DNA of 64,000 bases from Burkholderiaceae bacterium (GTDB lineage: Bacteria > Pseudomonadota > Gammaproteobacteria > Burkholderiales > Burkholderiaceae_A), in the NCBI GenBank assembly GCA_018882795.1, contig VERJ01000005.1, positions 1 to 64,000 on the forward strand, given 5' to 3'. This document shows positions 51,161-60,126 of the stretch, in pieces. The translations under genes were made by a program, and so were the position numbers. The notes beneath the pieces were generated by a model, which was not told the origin of the DNA, searched no databases, and was given only the letters and a program-made list of their open reading frames with translations. Positions within the stretch are counted from its first letter, which is position 1. Each line of letters starts with the position of its first letter.

Positions 51161-51496
51161 ATGGAAAAACCCATGATCGGCCTGTGCACCGCTGCAAATG
51201 AAGCTGCTGCGAAGGTGCTTATCGATGGAATGCTCGACACGCGATTGGCTGCCTGCGTAACCCTAGTTCCAGGAGTCCAGTCTTATTACTGGTGGCAAGA
51301 AAAACGAGATTCCGCATCGGAAGTGCTATTGATCATCAAGACCCGTGCCGATCGCGTCGAAGCACTGAAGCATTTCGTGCAAGAGCACCACGAATACGAC
51401 GTACCAGAGCTGATCTTTTTATCGGTCTCTGATGGTCTGGAGGCCTATATGGCCTGGATACAAAAAGAAACCCGGCACGCGGCCGGGTCTGATTAA
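51161..51496 (+). CDS. cutA: CutA divalent-cation tolerance protein
   Basis: 111 residues from ATG 51161 (an ATG at 51173 is nearly as good; upstream residues are not family-like). A trimeric ferredoxin-like fold protein: the CutA marks RLAACVTLVPGVQSYYWW and EYDVPELIFLSV are clear. Linked to copper tolerance by name, but its function is not settled. Its 3' end encodes the terminator of convergent aceB. Confidence 0.94.
   Translation: MEKPMIGLCTAANEAAAKVLIDGMLDTRLAACVTLVPGVQSYYWWQEKRDSASEVLLIIKTRADRVEALKHFVQEHHEYDVPELIFLSVSDGLEAYMAWIQKETRHAAGSD
51463..51488 (-). terminator. Intrinsic terminator of aceB, inside the cutA 3' end
   Basis: On the minus strand ACCCGGC-(5)-GCCGGGT followed by TTCTTTTTG. 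It lies ~56 bases after the aceB stop and overlaps the last cutA codons. Confidence 0.8.
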
Positions 51497-51543
51497 GCAA
51501 AGCAACCGAGGTGGGCGGTCGGCCTACCACACAACAACGCGCT

Positions 51544-53145
51544 TTAGTCGATTTCCTCGTAGAGCGGCAGGGTGAGGAATTCGGCAAAGTCTTCTGCAGT
51601 CGACATCTGCTCAAAGATCTGCGCGGCGCGATCATAGGTACCCGTGTCGGTCGTGCCACCGGCTGTGACCGTGGCCTTCACCTTTCCGAGTTCCTGGGGG
51701 ATCAGGCTGCGGACCAGTTCGGCAGTGATCTTCGTGCCGTCTTCCAGCTTACCTTTGGGTGAGCGGATCCACTGCCAGACCTGGGAGCGGGAAATCTCGG
51801 CGGTCGCCGCATCCTCCATGAGATTGTGAATCGGCACACAACCATTGCCGGCCAGCCATGAACCCAGGTAGTGAATGCCGACATTGATGTTCATGCGAAG
51901 GCCAGCCTCGGTGATCGGGGTCTCGGGCTGGAAATCCAAAAGATCTGCGCCTTTGACCTGAACGTCATCGCGCTGTTTGTCGATCTGGTTGGGCCGCTCA
52001 CCCAACACCGCGATGAACTCTTTCATGGCTGGCTCTACCAGGCCCGGGTGGGCCACCCAGCCACCATCGTAACCATCCGTGGCATCACGTTTTTTGTCGT
52101 TGATGATGCCCTGCATGGCGACGGCGTTTTTCTCAGGGTCGTTCTTGATTGGAATCAGGGCGCTCATGCCACCAATAGCAGGCGCATTGCGCTTGTGGCA
52201 GGTCTTGAGCAGCAACAAGGCGTAAGCCCGCATGAAGGGGGCCGTCATCGTGACCTTGGCCCGATCCGCCAGACAGAAGTTGCGGTCGACCTTAAACTTT
52301 TTGATACAAGAGAAGATGTAATCCCAACGGCCAGCATTCAAACCAGCACTGTGGTTACGCAGCTCATAAAGGATTTCTTCCATCTCGAATGCCGCAACGA
52401 TGGTCTCGACCAGCACAGTGGCCTTGATGGTGCCCTGGGCAATACCGAGTTCGTTTTGTACCATCACGAAAATGTCATTCCAGAGGCGCGCCTCCAGATG
52501 GCTTTCCATCTTCGGCAGATAGAAGTATGGGCCTGAACCACGGGCCAGCAGCTCATTGGCGTTGTGGAACATATACAAAGCCAGATCGAAAATGCCGCCC
52601 GAGACACGCTGCCCATCAACCAGCACATGTTTTTCATCCAGGTGCCAGCCGCGCGGACGCACCAGTAGAACAGCCACTTTGTCGTTGAGTTTGTACTGCT
52701 TGCCGTTTTGTTCCAGCGAGATGGTGCGACGAATCGCATCCTTCATGTTGATCTGGCCCTGGATCTGATTGAACCAGTTGGGTGTGTTGGAATCCTCGAA
52801 ATCCGCCATGAAGGCGTCCGCGCCTGAGTTAAGTGCGTTGATCACCATCTTGCGATCCACCGGTCCAGTGATCTCCACACGACGGCAGAGCAGGTCCTTT
52901 GGCAGGGAGGCGATTTTCCAATCGCCATCGCGAACCGACTTAGTCTCGGGAAGAAAGTCGGGCCGCTCGCCAGCGTCCAGGCGCTTGGCGCGCGCAACAC
53001 GCGCCGCCAGCAGCTCGCGGCGACGCGGCTCAAAAGCGCGATGCAGCTTGGCCACCAGGGCCAGGGCATCGGGGGTGAGAATTTCCGCGAAAGCGGGCGT
53101 GACATTGGCCTTGATTTCAACGCCCTGGGGTAATGCCTGACTCAT
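51544..53145 (-). CDS. aceB: Malate synthase A
   Basis: 533 residues, the ~60-kDa A isoform. It condenses glyoxylate with acetyl-CoA in the glyoxylate shunt. Visible: the catalytic base region VLVRPRGWHLDEKHVLV, the substrate loop ALNSGADAFMADFEDSNTP and the late MEDAATAEISRSQVWQW stretch. It is separated from aceA by two unrelated plus-strand genes, so the shunt genes are separate transcripts. The 5' leader contains a terminator-like hairpin (53166-53196). Confidence 0.97.
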   Translation of the reverse strand: MSQALPQGVEIKANVTPAFAEILTPDALALVAKLHRAFEPRRRELLAARVARAKRLDAGERPDFLPETKSVRDGDWKIASLPKDLLCRRVEITGPVDRKMVINALNSGADAFMADFEDSNTPNWFNQIQGQINMKDAIRRTISLEQNGKQYKLNDKVAVLLVRPRGWHLDEKHVLVDGQRVSGGIFDLALYMFHNANELLARGSGPYFYLPKMESHLEARLWNDIFVMVQNELGIAQGTIKATVLVETIVAAFEMEEILYELRNHSAGLNAGRWDYIFSCIKKFKVDRNFCLADRAKVTMTAPFMRAYALLLLKTCHKRNAPAIGGMSALIPIKNDPEKNAVAMQGIINDKKRDATDGYDGGWVAHPGLVEPAMKEFIAVLGERPNQIDKQRDDVQVKGADLLDFQPETPITEAGLRMNINVGIHYLGSWLAGNGCVPIHNLMEDAATAEISRSQVWQWIRSPKGKLEDGTKITAELVRSLIPQELGKVKATVTAGGTTDTGTYDRAAQIFEQMSTAEDFAEFLTLPLYEEID

Positions 53146-53165
53146 AAATACTCCTGTCCTGTCAT

Positions 53166-53196
53166 AAAAAACCCCCTGCGCAAACGCGAAGAGGGG
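53166..53196 (-). promoter_or_regulatory. Terminator-like hairpin in the aceB 5' leader
   Basis: Read on the minus strand: CCCCT-CTT-CGC-GTTT-GCG-C-AGGGG(G) then TTTTTT, 21 bases before the aceB ATG. No minus-strand gene ends upstream of it (the next gene, at 53272, runs the other way), so it would act on aceB itself as an attenuator, or protect the 5' end. Confidence 0.5.
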
Positions 53197-53271
53197 AATA
53201 AATCAGCTGTGATTGGCGCAGCGAATTTCAGTCGGCATGCGCTTCGGTCAACCCACGATTATATTGGAAGC

Positions 53272-53913
53272 ATGACAGCCCAGACCTCAGCCCCCACTCC
53301 CCCCGACTTCTGGCGCAGCGCCTGTAAGGCGTTGGCCGCCGCGGACCCTATCATGGGCGTAATCATTACCCGCCACCGCAGCTCATTTCTCATTTCCCGA
53401 GGCGATGTCTTCACCACACTGGCCCGGGCCATCGTGGGGCAGCAGATCTCCGTAAAGGCCGCTGCCTCGGTCTGGGCCCGATTCCTGGGTGCAGTTGATC
53501 AGCTCTCGCCTGAGCGGCTCGCCAATCTCTCGGCTGTAGATCTAGCAGGCTGCGGTCTATCGGCGAGAAAGCAGGAATATCTGCTGGGTCTGGGCGCCTA
53601 CTTTGCCGCACGGCCCGGCCTTCAGCAGGCACTCCAGGAAATGCCCGATACAGCCGTGATTGAGACACTCACCGAAGTGCGCGGCATCGGTCGGTGGACC
53701 GCAGAAATGGCATTGATCTTCGCCCTGATGCGGCCGGATGTACTGCCATTGGCCGATCTGGGGCTCATGCGGGCCATTTCCATTCACTATCGCAAAGGGC
53801 GAGAGACAACGGATCAGCAGGCGCTGAAAATTGCTGCCGCATGGGCGCCCTGGCGATCAGTGGCGACCTGGTATCTCTGGCGCAGCCTTGACCCTGAACC
53901 CGTAGACTACTAG
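53272..53913 (+). CDS. DNA-3-methyladenine glycosylase II-like (AlkA/HhH-GPD family)
   Basis: 213 residues from ATG 53272, with GGAAG just upstream; an in-frame start at 53209 adds 21 residues. HhH-GPD base-excision glycosylase: IVGQQISVKAAASVWARF, the hairpin LTEVRGIGRWTAEMALIF and the catalytic Asp in LADLGLMRA. Lacks the N-terminal TBP-like domain of E. coli AlkA (282 residues), so it is the short type. Two bases before rlmJ and probably co-transcribed. Confidence 0.92.
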   Translation: MTAQTSAPTPPDFWRSACKALAAADPIMGVIITRHRSSFLISRGDVFTTLARAIVGQQISVKAAASVWARFLGAVDQLSPERLANLSAVDLAGCGLSARKQEYLLGLGAYFAARPGLQQALQEMPDTAVIETLTEVRGIGRWTAEMALIFALMRPDVLPLADLGLMRAISIHYRKGRETTDQQALKIAAAWAPWRSVATWYLWRSLDPEPVDY

Positions 53914-53915
53914 GC

Positions 53916-54815
53916 ATGTTCGCCTATCGCCACGCATTTCACGCCGGTAATCATGCCGATGTGTTCAAGCACATCACACTCACCATCGCACTTGGGTTGA
54001 TGCAGAAAAAAGAGGCGCCACTCTGGGTGGTGGACACCCATGCCGGCGCAGGACTCTATGCCTTAAACAGTCCGCTGGTGCGAGACAAGGCGGAATGGCC
54101 CTCAGGTATCGGGCGGCTGTGGAATCTGAAAGACACTCCGCAACCGCTTGCAACTTACCTGGATCTGGTGAGGTCCTTTAATAAGAGCGGAAAACTCACC
54201 CACTATCCTGGATCACCACTGTTGATTCAGCAGATGCTACGGCCGGAGGATCGCCTTCGGGCCTTTGAGATGCACCCCTCGGATATTGGCCCATTACAGC
54301 GCTCACTCTCGGGTCTGCCGAGGCAGGTCAAGGCCGAACGAAAGGATGGGTTTGCGCAATTAAAGGCCCTGCTGCCGCCGCCATCCCGTCGCGGCATGGT
54401 GCTCATGGATCCGCCTTATGAACTACGCGATGACTATCGACATGTGATTCAAAGCATGCGCGATGCGTTGGGGCGATTTTCAACTGGGGTTTACATGATC
54501 TGGTACCCCAAGGTCGGTCGATACCAGGTGGAGAAACTATTACGGCAAGTGGCTGGATTATCTGCAACCCAACTGCTGCATGCCACGCTCACGGTCAGAG
54601 CGCCACTGAAAGATGGCCTGGGCCTCACCGGCAGCGGAATGATCGTGATCAATCCGCCCTATGGACTCGAGGAATCGCTTCAAGAAATAACGCCACTGCT
54701 TGCCCGGCTGCTCGGACAGGACAACCGGGCCTCAGCCAAGGTGAGTTTGGCTCAATCTAATGAAGAAATAAAAACGGCGCTCGGCCTCAATAGACCGGGC
54801 GCCGTTAAGCCCTAA
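53916..54815 (+). CDS. rlmJ: 23S rRNA adenine(2030)-N6-methyltransferase
   Basis: 299 residues. SAM-dependent methyltransferase (YhiR); family start FAYRHAFHAGNHADVFKH, catalytic DPPYE in VLMDPPYELRDDYRH. Methylates A2030 of 23S rRNA. Its 3' end overlaps the terminator of convergent aceA. Confidence 0.95.
   Translation: MFAYRHAFHAGNHADVFKHITLTIALGLMQKKEAPLWVVDTHAGAGLYALNSPLVRDKAEWPSGIGRLWNLKDTPQPLATYLDLVRSFNKSGKLTHYPGSPLLIQQMLRPEDRLRAFEMHPSDIGPLQRSLSGLPRQVKAERKDGFAQLKALLPPPSRRGMVLMDPPYELRDDYRHVIQSMRDALGRFSTGVYMIWYPKVGRYQVEKLLRQVAGLSATQLLHATLTVRAPLKDGLGLTGSGMIVINPPYGLEESLQEITPLLARLLGQDNRASAKVSLAQSNEEIKTALGLNRPGAVKP
54766..54806 (-). terminator. Intrinsic terminator of aceA, inside the rlmJ 3' end
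   Basis: On the minus strand AACGGCGC(C)CGG ... CCG(A)GCGCCGTT then TTTATT, about 34 bases after the aceA stop, overlapping the last rlmJ codons. Confidence 0.8.
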
Positions 54816-54839
54816 GCACTCGACTTAGAAAACAGTCGA

Positions 54840-56159
54840 TCAGGCGACTTTCTTCTGAGCCTTGTCGTCGAAGAACTGCTCGTCTTCAGTCGAACCCTTT
54901 AGTGCCGCAGTAGAAGCCTCGCGCTCGATGGTGGTCGTGACGGCATCGAAGTAACCGGTGCCCACTTCACGCTGGTGTTTCACGGCAGTGAAACCCTTTT
55001 CAGCGGCTGCGAACTCAGCCTGCTGCAGCTCAACGAAGGCACTCATATTCTCGCGGGCATAGCCATAGGCCAGGTTGAACATGGAGTAGTTCAGGCTGTG
55101 GAAGCCGGCCAAGGTGATGAACTGGAACTTATAGCCCATGGCACCGAGTTCGCGCTGGAACTTGGCAATCGTGGCGTCATCGAGATTTTTCTTCCAGTTG
55201 AAAGAGGGCGAGCAGTTATAGGCCAGCATCTTGCCGGGGAACTGCTTGTGAATTGCCTCCGCAAACGCCTTCGCAAATGCGAGATCGGGCTTGCCGGTCT
55301 CACACCAAATCATGTCGGCATAGGGTGCATAGGCCAGGCCGCGTGAGATCGCCTGCTCCAGACCGGGCTTGGTGCGAAAGAACCCTTCGACTGTGCGTTC
55401 ACCGGTCAGGAAAGGCTTGTCAGTTTCATCGACATCGGAAGTGATCAGGTCAGCTGCCTCGGCATCAGTGCGCGCCAAGAGAACCGTGGGCACACCCATA
55501 ACATCGGAGGCCAGACGTGCCGCCACCAGCTTAGCCACTGCCTCGCGCGAGGGCACGAGCACCTTACCGCCCATGTGGCCGCACTTCTTGACAGAGGCCA
55601 GCTGGTCCTCGAAGTGAACGCCTGCAGCGCCGGCCTCGATCATGGACTTCATGAGTTCAAATGCGTTCAGGACGCCGCCAAAGCCTGCTTCCGCATCGGC
55701 CACAATCGGCAGGAAGTAATCCACATAGCCGGCATCGCCAGGATTGGTGCCTTCCATCCACTGGATCTGATCCGCGCGCGTGAAGGTGTTGTTAATGCGC
55801 TTGACCACCATGGGCACAGAATTGGCGGGATACAGCGACTGATCGGGATACATTTCACCGGCCAGGTTTGCATCGCCTGCCACCTGCCATCCCGAGAGAT
55901 ACACAGCCTTCAGACCCGCCTTGGCCTGCTGCAGCGCTTGATTGCCGGTGAGAGCACCCAATGAATTTACAAATGGCTCGGTGGTCACGAGATTCCAGAG
56001 TTTTTCCGCGCCGCGTTTCGCTAGCGTGTGCTCGGGCTGAACCGATCCACGAAGACGAACAACGTCGGCTGCCGTATAGCCACGCTTGATCGCGCGCCAA
56101 CGGGGGTTCTCAGACCATTCTTTTTGCAGTTTTTGTGCTTCGAGTTCGCGAGAGGACAT
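54840..56159 (-). CDS. aceA: Isocitrate lyase
   Basis: 439 residues. Cleaves isocitrate to succinate and glyoxylate, the first step of the glyoxylate shunt. The active-site signature [14 protein letters not shown] is intact, with DADPLA-like region ([14 protein letters not shown]) before it and the C-terminal [26 protein letters not shown] ribosome site before the ATG. The 242-base upstream region is A/T-rich and contains repeated operator-like sequences. Confidence 0.97.
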   Translation of the reverse strand: MSSRELEAQKLQKEWSENPRWRAIKRGYTAADVVRLRGSVQPEHTLAKRGAEKLWNLVTTEPFVNSLGALTGNQALQQAKAGLKAVYLSGWQVAGDANLAGEMYPDQSLYPANSVPMVVKRINNTFTRADQIQWMEGTNPGDAGYVDYFLPIVADAEAGFGGVLNAFELMKSMIEAGAAGVHFEDQLASVKKCGHMGGKVLVPSREAVAKLVAARLASDVMGVPTVLLARTDAEAADLITSDVDETDKPFLTGERTVEGFFRTKPGLEQAISRGLAYAPYADMIWCETGKPDLAFAKAFAEAIHKQFPGKMLAYNCSPSFNWKKNLDDATIAKFQRELGAMGYKFQFITLAGFHSLNYSMFNLAYGYARENMSAFVELQQAEFAAAEKGFTAVKHQREVGTGYFDAVTTTIEREASTAALKGSTEDEQFFDDKAQKKVA

Positions 56160-56275
56160 AGGGAATCTCCGGATAAAAAAGTGGCTCTATGTTAAAGAAA
56201 TCTGCTGCTTCGCAATAGCAACGATCAAAAAATAGTTGATTTAAAACAATCAATTAAAACAATGACTTAGAGCTC

Positions 56276-56381
56276 ATTTTCTTAATGCGAAACGAATTTT
56301 TCGTATATGAAAGAGACACATGCGGCTTTGCACAACCTAAATATCGCATTATGAAAAAAGATTTTCTTATTGCGAAACGAA
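56276..56381. promoter_or_regulatory. Repeated operator-like sites upstream of aceA
   Basis: ATTTTCTTAATGCGAAACGAA at 56276-56296 recurs at 56361-56381 with one change (20 of 21 identical), spaced 85 bases. A related half-site TCGCATTATGAAAA in the opposite orientation lies at 56344-56357. The first site, extended to 56307, matches the aceE/sensor-kinase intergenic segment 37349-37378 in reverse complement. The sites lie 117-222 bases before the aceA start and end just before the 3' end of the permease gene at 56402. Confidence 0.6.
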
Positions 56382-56401
56382 AAGAGGCGCCAGGGCACCG
56401 G

Positions 56402-58936
56402 CTAGGCGGTCTCTTTGAGTGTGCGCCATGCCGGCGTGCGCAACACAGGCCGCAACGCCACCCAGCCCGCAAGCAAGGAGATCAGGGCGCCCACCGCTGC
56501 GCCAATCAGCAGTACAGACCAGCGTGGTTCCAACGATAAGGAGAAGACCCGTTCTGCCAAGGCCGCGCCGATTCCCAGCGACGCTGCAGCAGCAAGCAAG
56601 CCAGACACGCCCCCTACCAGCACCAGTTCAATCGTCTGCGCGAGCGATAACTGTCGGCGGCTTGCGCCAAGCGCACGAAACACAGCCGCCTCGCGCAATC
56701 GGGCGTCCCGAGTCGAAAGCAAGGCCGCCCAGAGCACTAGCACGCCACTGGCCAGCGCAAATCCAAACAGGAGCTGCACAGCGGCAATCACCTGCGACAA
56801 GATGCGCTGCAATTGATTCACAAGCGCACTCAAATCGAACACGGTGAGATTCGGAAATTTTGATAGCAACCGCCGTGTTAAGTCCACCACGGGCTGCCCA
56901 TTTTTATCCAGGGGCACATGCACCGAGGTGATCCAGCTCTGCGGGGCATCTTTGAGCGCCGCGGGTGTGAGGATCATGAAGAAATTCACCTGCATCGAAT
57001 CCCAGCGCAGGGCGCGCATATTCTGAATTGTGACTTCATGAGGCTCACCAGCCACTTCGAATATCAGGCGATCATTCAGATTCAGGCCGAGCGTCTTGGC
57101 AATGCCTGCCTCGACCGAGACCTGCATCAGATCCGGATCCATCGGTCCGCCAGCGATCACACGATTGTGTTCGGGGATAGTCTTGGCATACGTAAGATTG
57201 AATTCACGATCCACCAATCGCTGTGCACGATCATCGGAAAAATCAGTTGGTTGTATTGGCCTACCATTGATCGCAACCAACCGGCCGCGCACCATTGGTA
57301 ACACACTCGGCCTGCCCAGGCCTGCGGCTCGGATGGCATCGGCGACAGCGAAACGTTGCTCGGTTTGAATATTCAGAATGAAACGATTTGGCGCATCTGG
57401 TGGTGTGGAAAGCCGCCAGGCATTGACGAGATCGGACTGCACAATCGTGAGCAGAAACAGCGCAGTGAGCGCCATGGCCACCCCCTGAATCTGCAGGGCC
57501 AGGGCCCCGCCCCGGCGCTGAAGACTTCGACGCGTGCTCTGCCAGGCCCAAGAGATGATCCCCGGTGCGCCAGCCGATGATTGTGCGCGCGGCGCCCATG
57601 CCGGCAACAAACGAAAAACAAGCCAGGACAGCACAGCAAAGCAGAGCCCGGCCAGTGCAAAGCCCCCAGCTGTCACAGCGGAGACTTTCGCATTGCCCGT
57701 GCCCAGCCACAGCAGTAACCAGACTGCTGCAATCATCAATACTGCCCAGAGCCGGCCCGAGACAGAAACCACGGGTGCATCCTGCCGCAGCACGCGAACT
57801 GCAGGCACCTTTTTGAGACTAAAAAGCGGCGGCACGGCAAAGCCCAGCACCATGGCGGCCGCAACGCCAGCTGCCTGCAGAAAGGGGATCCAAGACACAC
57901 CTGAAAGTGGCAATGCCAGCACCACCGATGCAAGCGCTGCCAACCCTGACTGCACCAGCCAGCCCAGTCCCAAGCCCAACACGATAGAGACCAAGGTCAC
58001 AAGCAGCAATTCAAGGGCCCACCACTGAATCAGCCGAGACTGGGTTGCACCCAAGGACTTCAGTACAGCACAGGGCTGCATGTGTCGCGACACGAAACGC
58101 TGACTGGCCAGGGCCACGGCTGCAGCTGCAGTCAGCGAGGCCAGCATGCCTGTCAATGACAAAAATGCATAGGCCCGATCCAGCGCATTACGCAACTCGG
58201 GCCGCGCGTTATCCAAAGTCTCCATCCGCTCACCGCGGCCAAGCGTGGGCGCAAGGGCTGCAGAGAAGGCTTCCACCTGGTTTACGCCCAACCCCACAGG
58301 CGCTGCGACCCAGAGCCTGTAACTGATACGGCTACCCGGCTGCACCAGCTGCGTATCAGATAGCCGCTCATGACGAAAAATGACGCGCGGTGAGAGATTA
58401 ACGAAATTCATGCCACGATCAGGCTCCTGAAGAATGAGTCCGGTAATCCGGAATTCAACAAGACCGATACGCAAGGTGTCGCCCAGACCGACATTGAGCG
58501 TTGCGGACAGCGCCGGATCAATCCAGACATCATTCAAACCCAGGGCAGGATTACGCTCAATGCCACGAGATGTCTGCAACTCCAGCTTGCCGCGCAGCGG
58601 ATAGCCCTCGGTCACGGTCTTCACCGCAGAGAGCAGACCTCGAGAGGCATCACCCAGCCCCGCCTGGGCCATGCTGGGAAATTGACTGCCCAGCACGATC
58701 CGAAATCCCTTGGCCTGAGCAGCGTCGACCCAGGCCTGCGGTGTGGGCTGATCCGAGACCATCACCAGATCAGCAGCCAGTGTGGACTGGGCATCTGACG
58801 CCAGGGCATAACGCACACGATCAGCCAGCAGCCCCACCGCGCTCACCGCAGTCACCGAGATGACCAGGGCCAGGGCCAGGAGCGTAGCGCCACCCTGCCG
58901 AATATCACGCCATGTCAGAAACCACGCTAGCCGCAC
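56402..58936 (-). CDS. Large FtsX-family ABC transporter permease (YbbP-like)
   Basis: 844 residues from GTG 58936, chosen because GGAGG lies ~7 bases upstream and the family start RLAWFLTWRDIRQGG follows; this overlaps the preceding gene by 10 bases. About ten hydrophobic segments: one near the N-terminus, two duplicated FtsX-type triples (LTGMLASLTAAAAVALASQR and the C-terminal FRALGASRRQLSLAQTIELV) and periplasmic loops between. YbbP-like permeases normally pair with a YbbA-type ATPase; here the ATPase is four genes upstream in the same operon. Export substrate unknown. Confidence 0.85.
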   Translation of the reverse strand: MRLAWFLTWRDIRQGGATLLALALVISVTAVSAVGLLADRVRYALASDAQSTLAADLVMVSDQPTPQAWVDAAQAKGFRIVLGSQFPSMAQAGLGDASRGLLSAVKTVTEGYPLRGKLELQTSRGIERNPALGLNDVWIDPALSATLNVGLGDTLRIGLVEFRITGLILQEPDRGMNFVNLSPRVIFRHERLSDTQLVQPGSRISYRLWVAAPVGLGVNQVEAFSAALAPTLGRGERMETLDNARPELRNALDRAYAFLSLTGMLASLTAAAAVALASQRFVSRHMQPCAVLKSLGATQSRLIQWWALELLLVTLVSIVLGLGLGWLVQSGLAALASVVLALPLSGVSWIPFLQAAGVAAAMVLGFAVPPLFSLKKVPAVRVLRQDAPVVSVSGRLWAVLMIAAVWLLLWLGTGNAKVSAVTAGGFALAGLCFAVLSWLVFRLLPAWAPRAQSSAGAPGIISWAWQSTRRSLQRRGGALALQIQGVAMALTALFLLTIVQSDLVNAWRLSTPPDAPNRFILNIQTEQRFAVADAIRAAGLGRPSVLPMVRGRLVAINGRPIQPTDFSDDRAQRLVDREFNLTYAKTIPEHNRVIAGGPMDPDLMQVSVEAGIAKTLGLNLNDRLIFEVAGEPHEVTIQNMRALRWDSMQVNFFMILTPAALKDAPQSWITSVHVPLDKNGQPVVDLTRRLLSKFPNLTVFDLSALVNQLQRILSQVIAAVQLLFGFALASGVLVLWAALLSTRDARLREAAVFRALGASRRQLSLAQTIELVLVGGVSGLLAAAASLGIGAALAERVFSLSLEPRWSVLLIGAAVGALISLLAGWVALRPVLRTPAWRTLKETA

Positions 58937-60093
58937 CGCAATGCCTCCACAATGCCAATCCTTGCCGCCCGAACCGCAGGCAACATGCCCCCCGCAATCC
59001 CCATCAGCACCGCAAACAGCAATGCAGCCAGGGCAATGCCCCATGAGAGTTCAAAGCCAAAGGCAAGTTCAGAAAAACTCTGAAAGTTTGTTGTCGAGAA
59101 CTCCACCCACTGCATACTGGATGCCAGCAGCAGACCGATCAGCCCCCCCACCACGGCCAAGCCAACTGACTCGGCAAGAAAGGCCAGCAGTATCGCCTGC
59201 CGCTGAAACCCCAAAGCACGTAGCGTGCCGATTTCCGACGTGCGCGAGGCCACGGCCGCCTGCATGGTGATGGTGGCACCGATGATGGCCCCAATGGAAA
59301 AAATACCGGCCAATGTCAGGCCAAGAATCTGAATGAAGCGCGATAAGCCCGCTGACTGCTCGGCGTAATAGTCTGCTTCGCGCCTGGCGGCGAGTGTGAT
59401 GCGGGGATCCTCTGCGAGCCTTTGCACCAAGCCATCAAATCGCTGCGGGTCAGTAAGCCGCATCACCACCGAAGCATAGGAATTACGCCGAAAAGACTGC
59501 ATAAGCGAGTCAACATCGCCCCAGATCTCGGAGTCAAATCCACTTCGACCGCCATCCATCACACCCACGACCTGCCATTGACGACCACCGAAGGTCAGCA
59601 TCTCCCCCACTTCGACCCCGGCGAACTGAGCATGGATCGCCCGGCCCACCACGATCTCATTGGATCCTGCACGAAACATACGGCCCTGGGTCAGACGAAC
59701 ATTGCGACGCAGGGTCACCCCGGTCTGCTCCATGCCACGGATCAGGGCATTGGAAATCTTGCCGTTGGCACGCTTGGGCAGACTGATGAGCATGACAACC
59801 TCGCGCGAGACCAGGGGCTCACCAATCACTGCGACTTCGGGCAGCGTAGCAACGAGTGCCGCCTGAGCGCGATCCACGGCACTCTGAACTTCAGTGGTGG
59901 AGCCCTTGCGGGTAATGATCACGTTATCGGGCTCGCCAGTGGCGACCAGCGTGCGCTTTAAGCCAGCATCCAGCATCAGCGCCGTGGCAAAAACAAACAC
60001 CACGAGCGCCATGCCGCTGGCGGTCAACAGGGTGGTGACCCGGCGCACCCAGAGATTACGCAGGCTATAGTGCAGGGGAATCGCAAGCGCCAC
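58927..60093 (-). CDS. ABC transporter permease (FtsX/MacB family), second of two
   Basis: 388 residues. N-terminal segment, large periplasmic domain and three C-terminal segments with FtsX marks SRTSEIGTLRALGFQR. Similar in architecture to the permease at 60127 (33 bases upstream). The reading frame ends inside the ribosome-binding region of the next gene. Likely a subunit of a hetero-oligomeric exporter. Confidence 0.88.
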   Translation of the reverse strand: MALAIPLHYSLRNLWVRRVTTLLTASGMALVVFVFATALMLDAGLKRTLVATGEPDNVIITRKGSTTEVQSAVDRAQAALVATLPEVAVIGEPLVSREVVMLISLPKRANGKISNALIRGMEQTGVTLRRNVRLTQGRMFRAGSNEIVVGRAIHAQFAGVEVGEMLTFGGRQWQVVGVMDGGRSGFDSEIWGDVDSLMQSFRRNSYASVVMRLTDPQRFDGLVQRLAEDPRITLAARREADYYAEQSAGLSRFIQILGLTLAGIFSIGAIIGATITMQAAVASRTSEIGTLRALGFQRQAILLAFLAESVGLAVVGGLIGLLLASSMQWVEFSTTNFQSFSELAFGFELSWGIALAALLFAVLMGIAGGMLPAVRAARIGIVEALRCG

Positions 60094-60126
60094 GATCAGC
60101 GCTGCCCAATTGAATCGCGCATCGAC

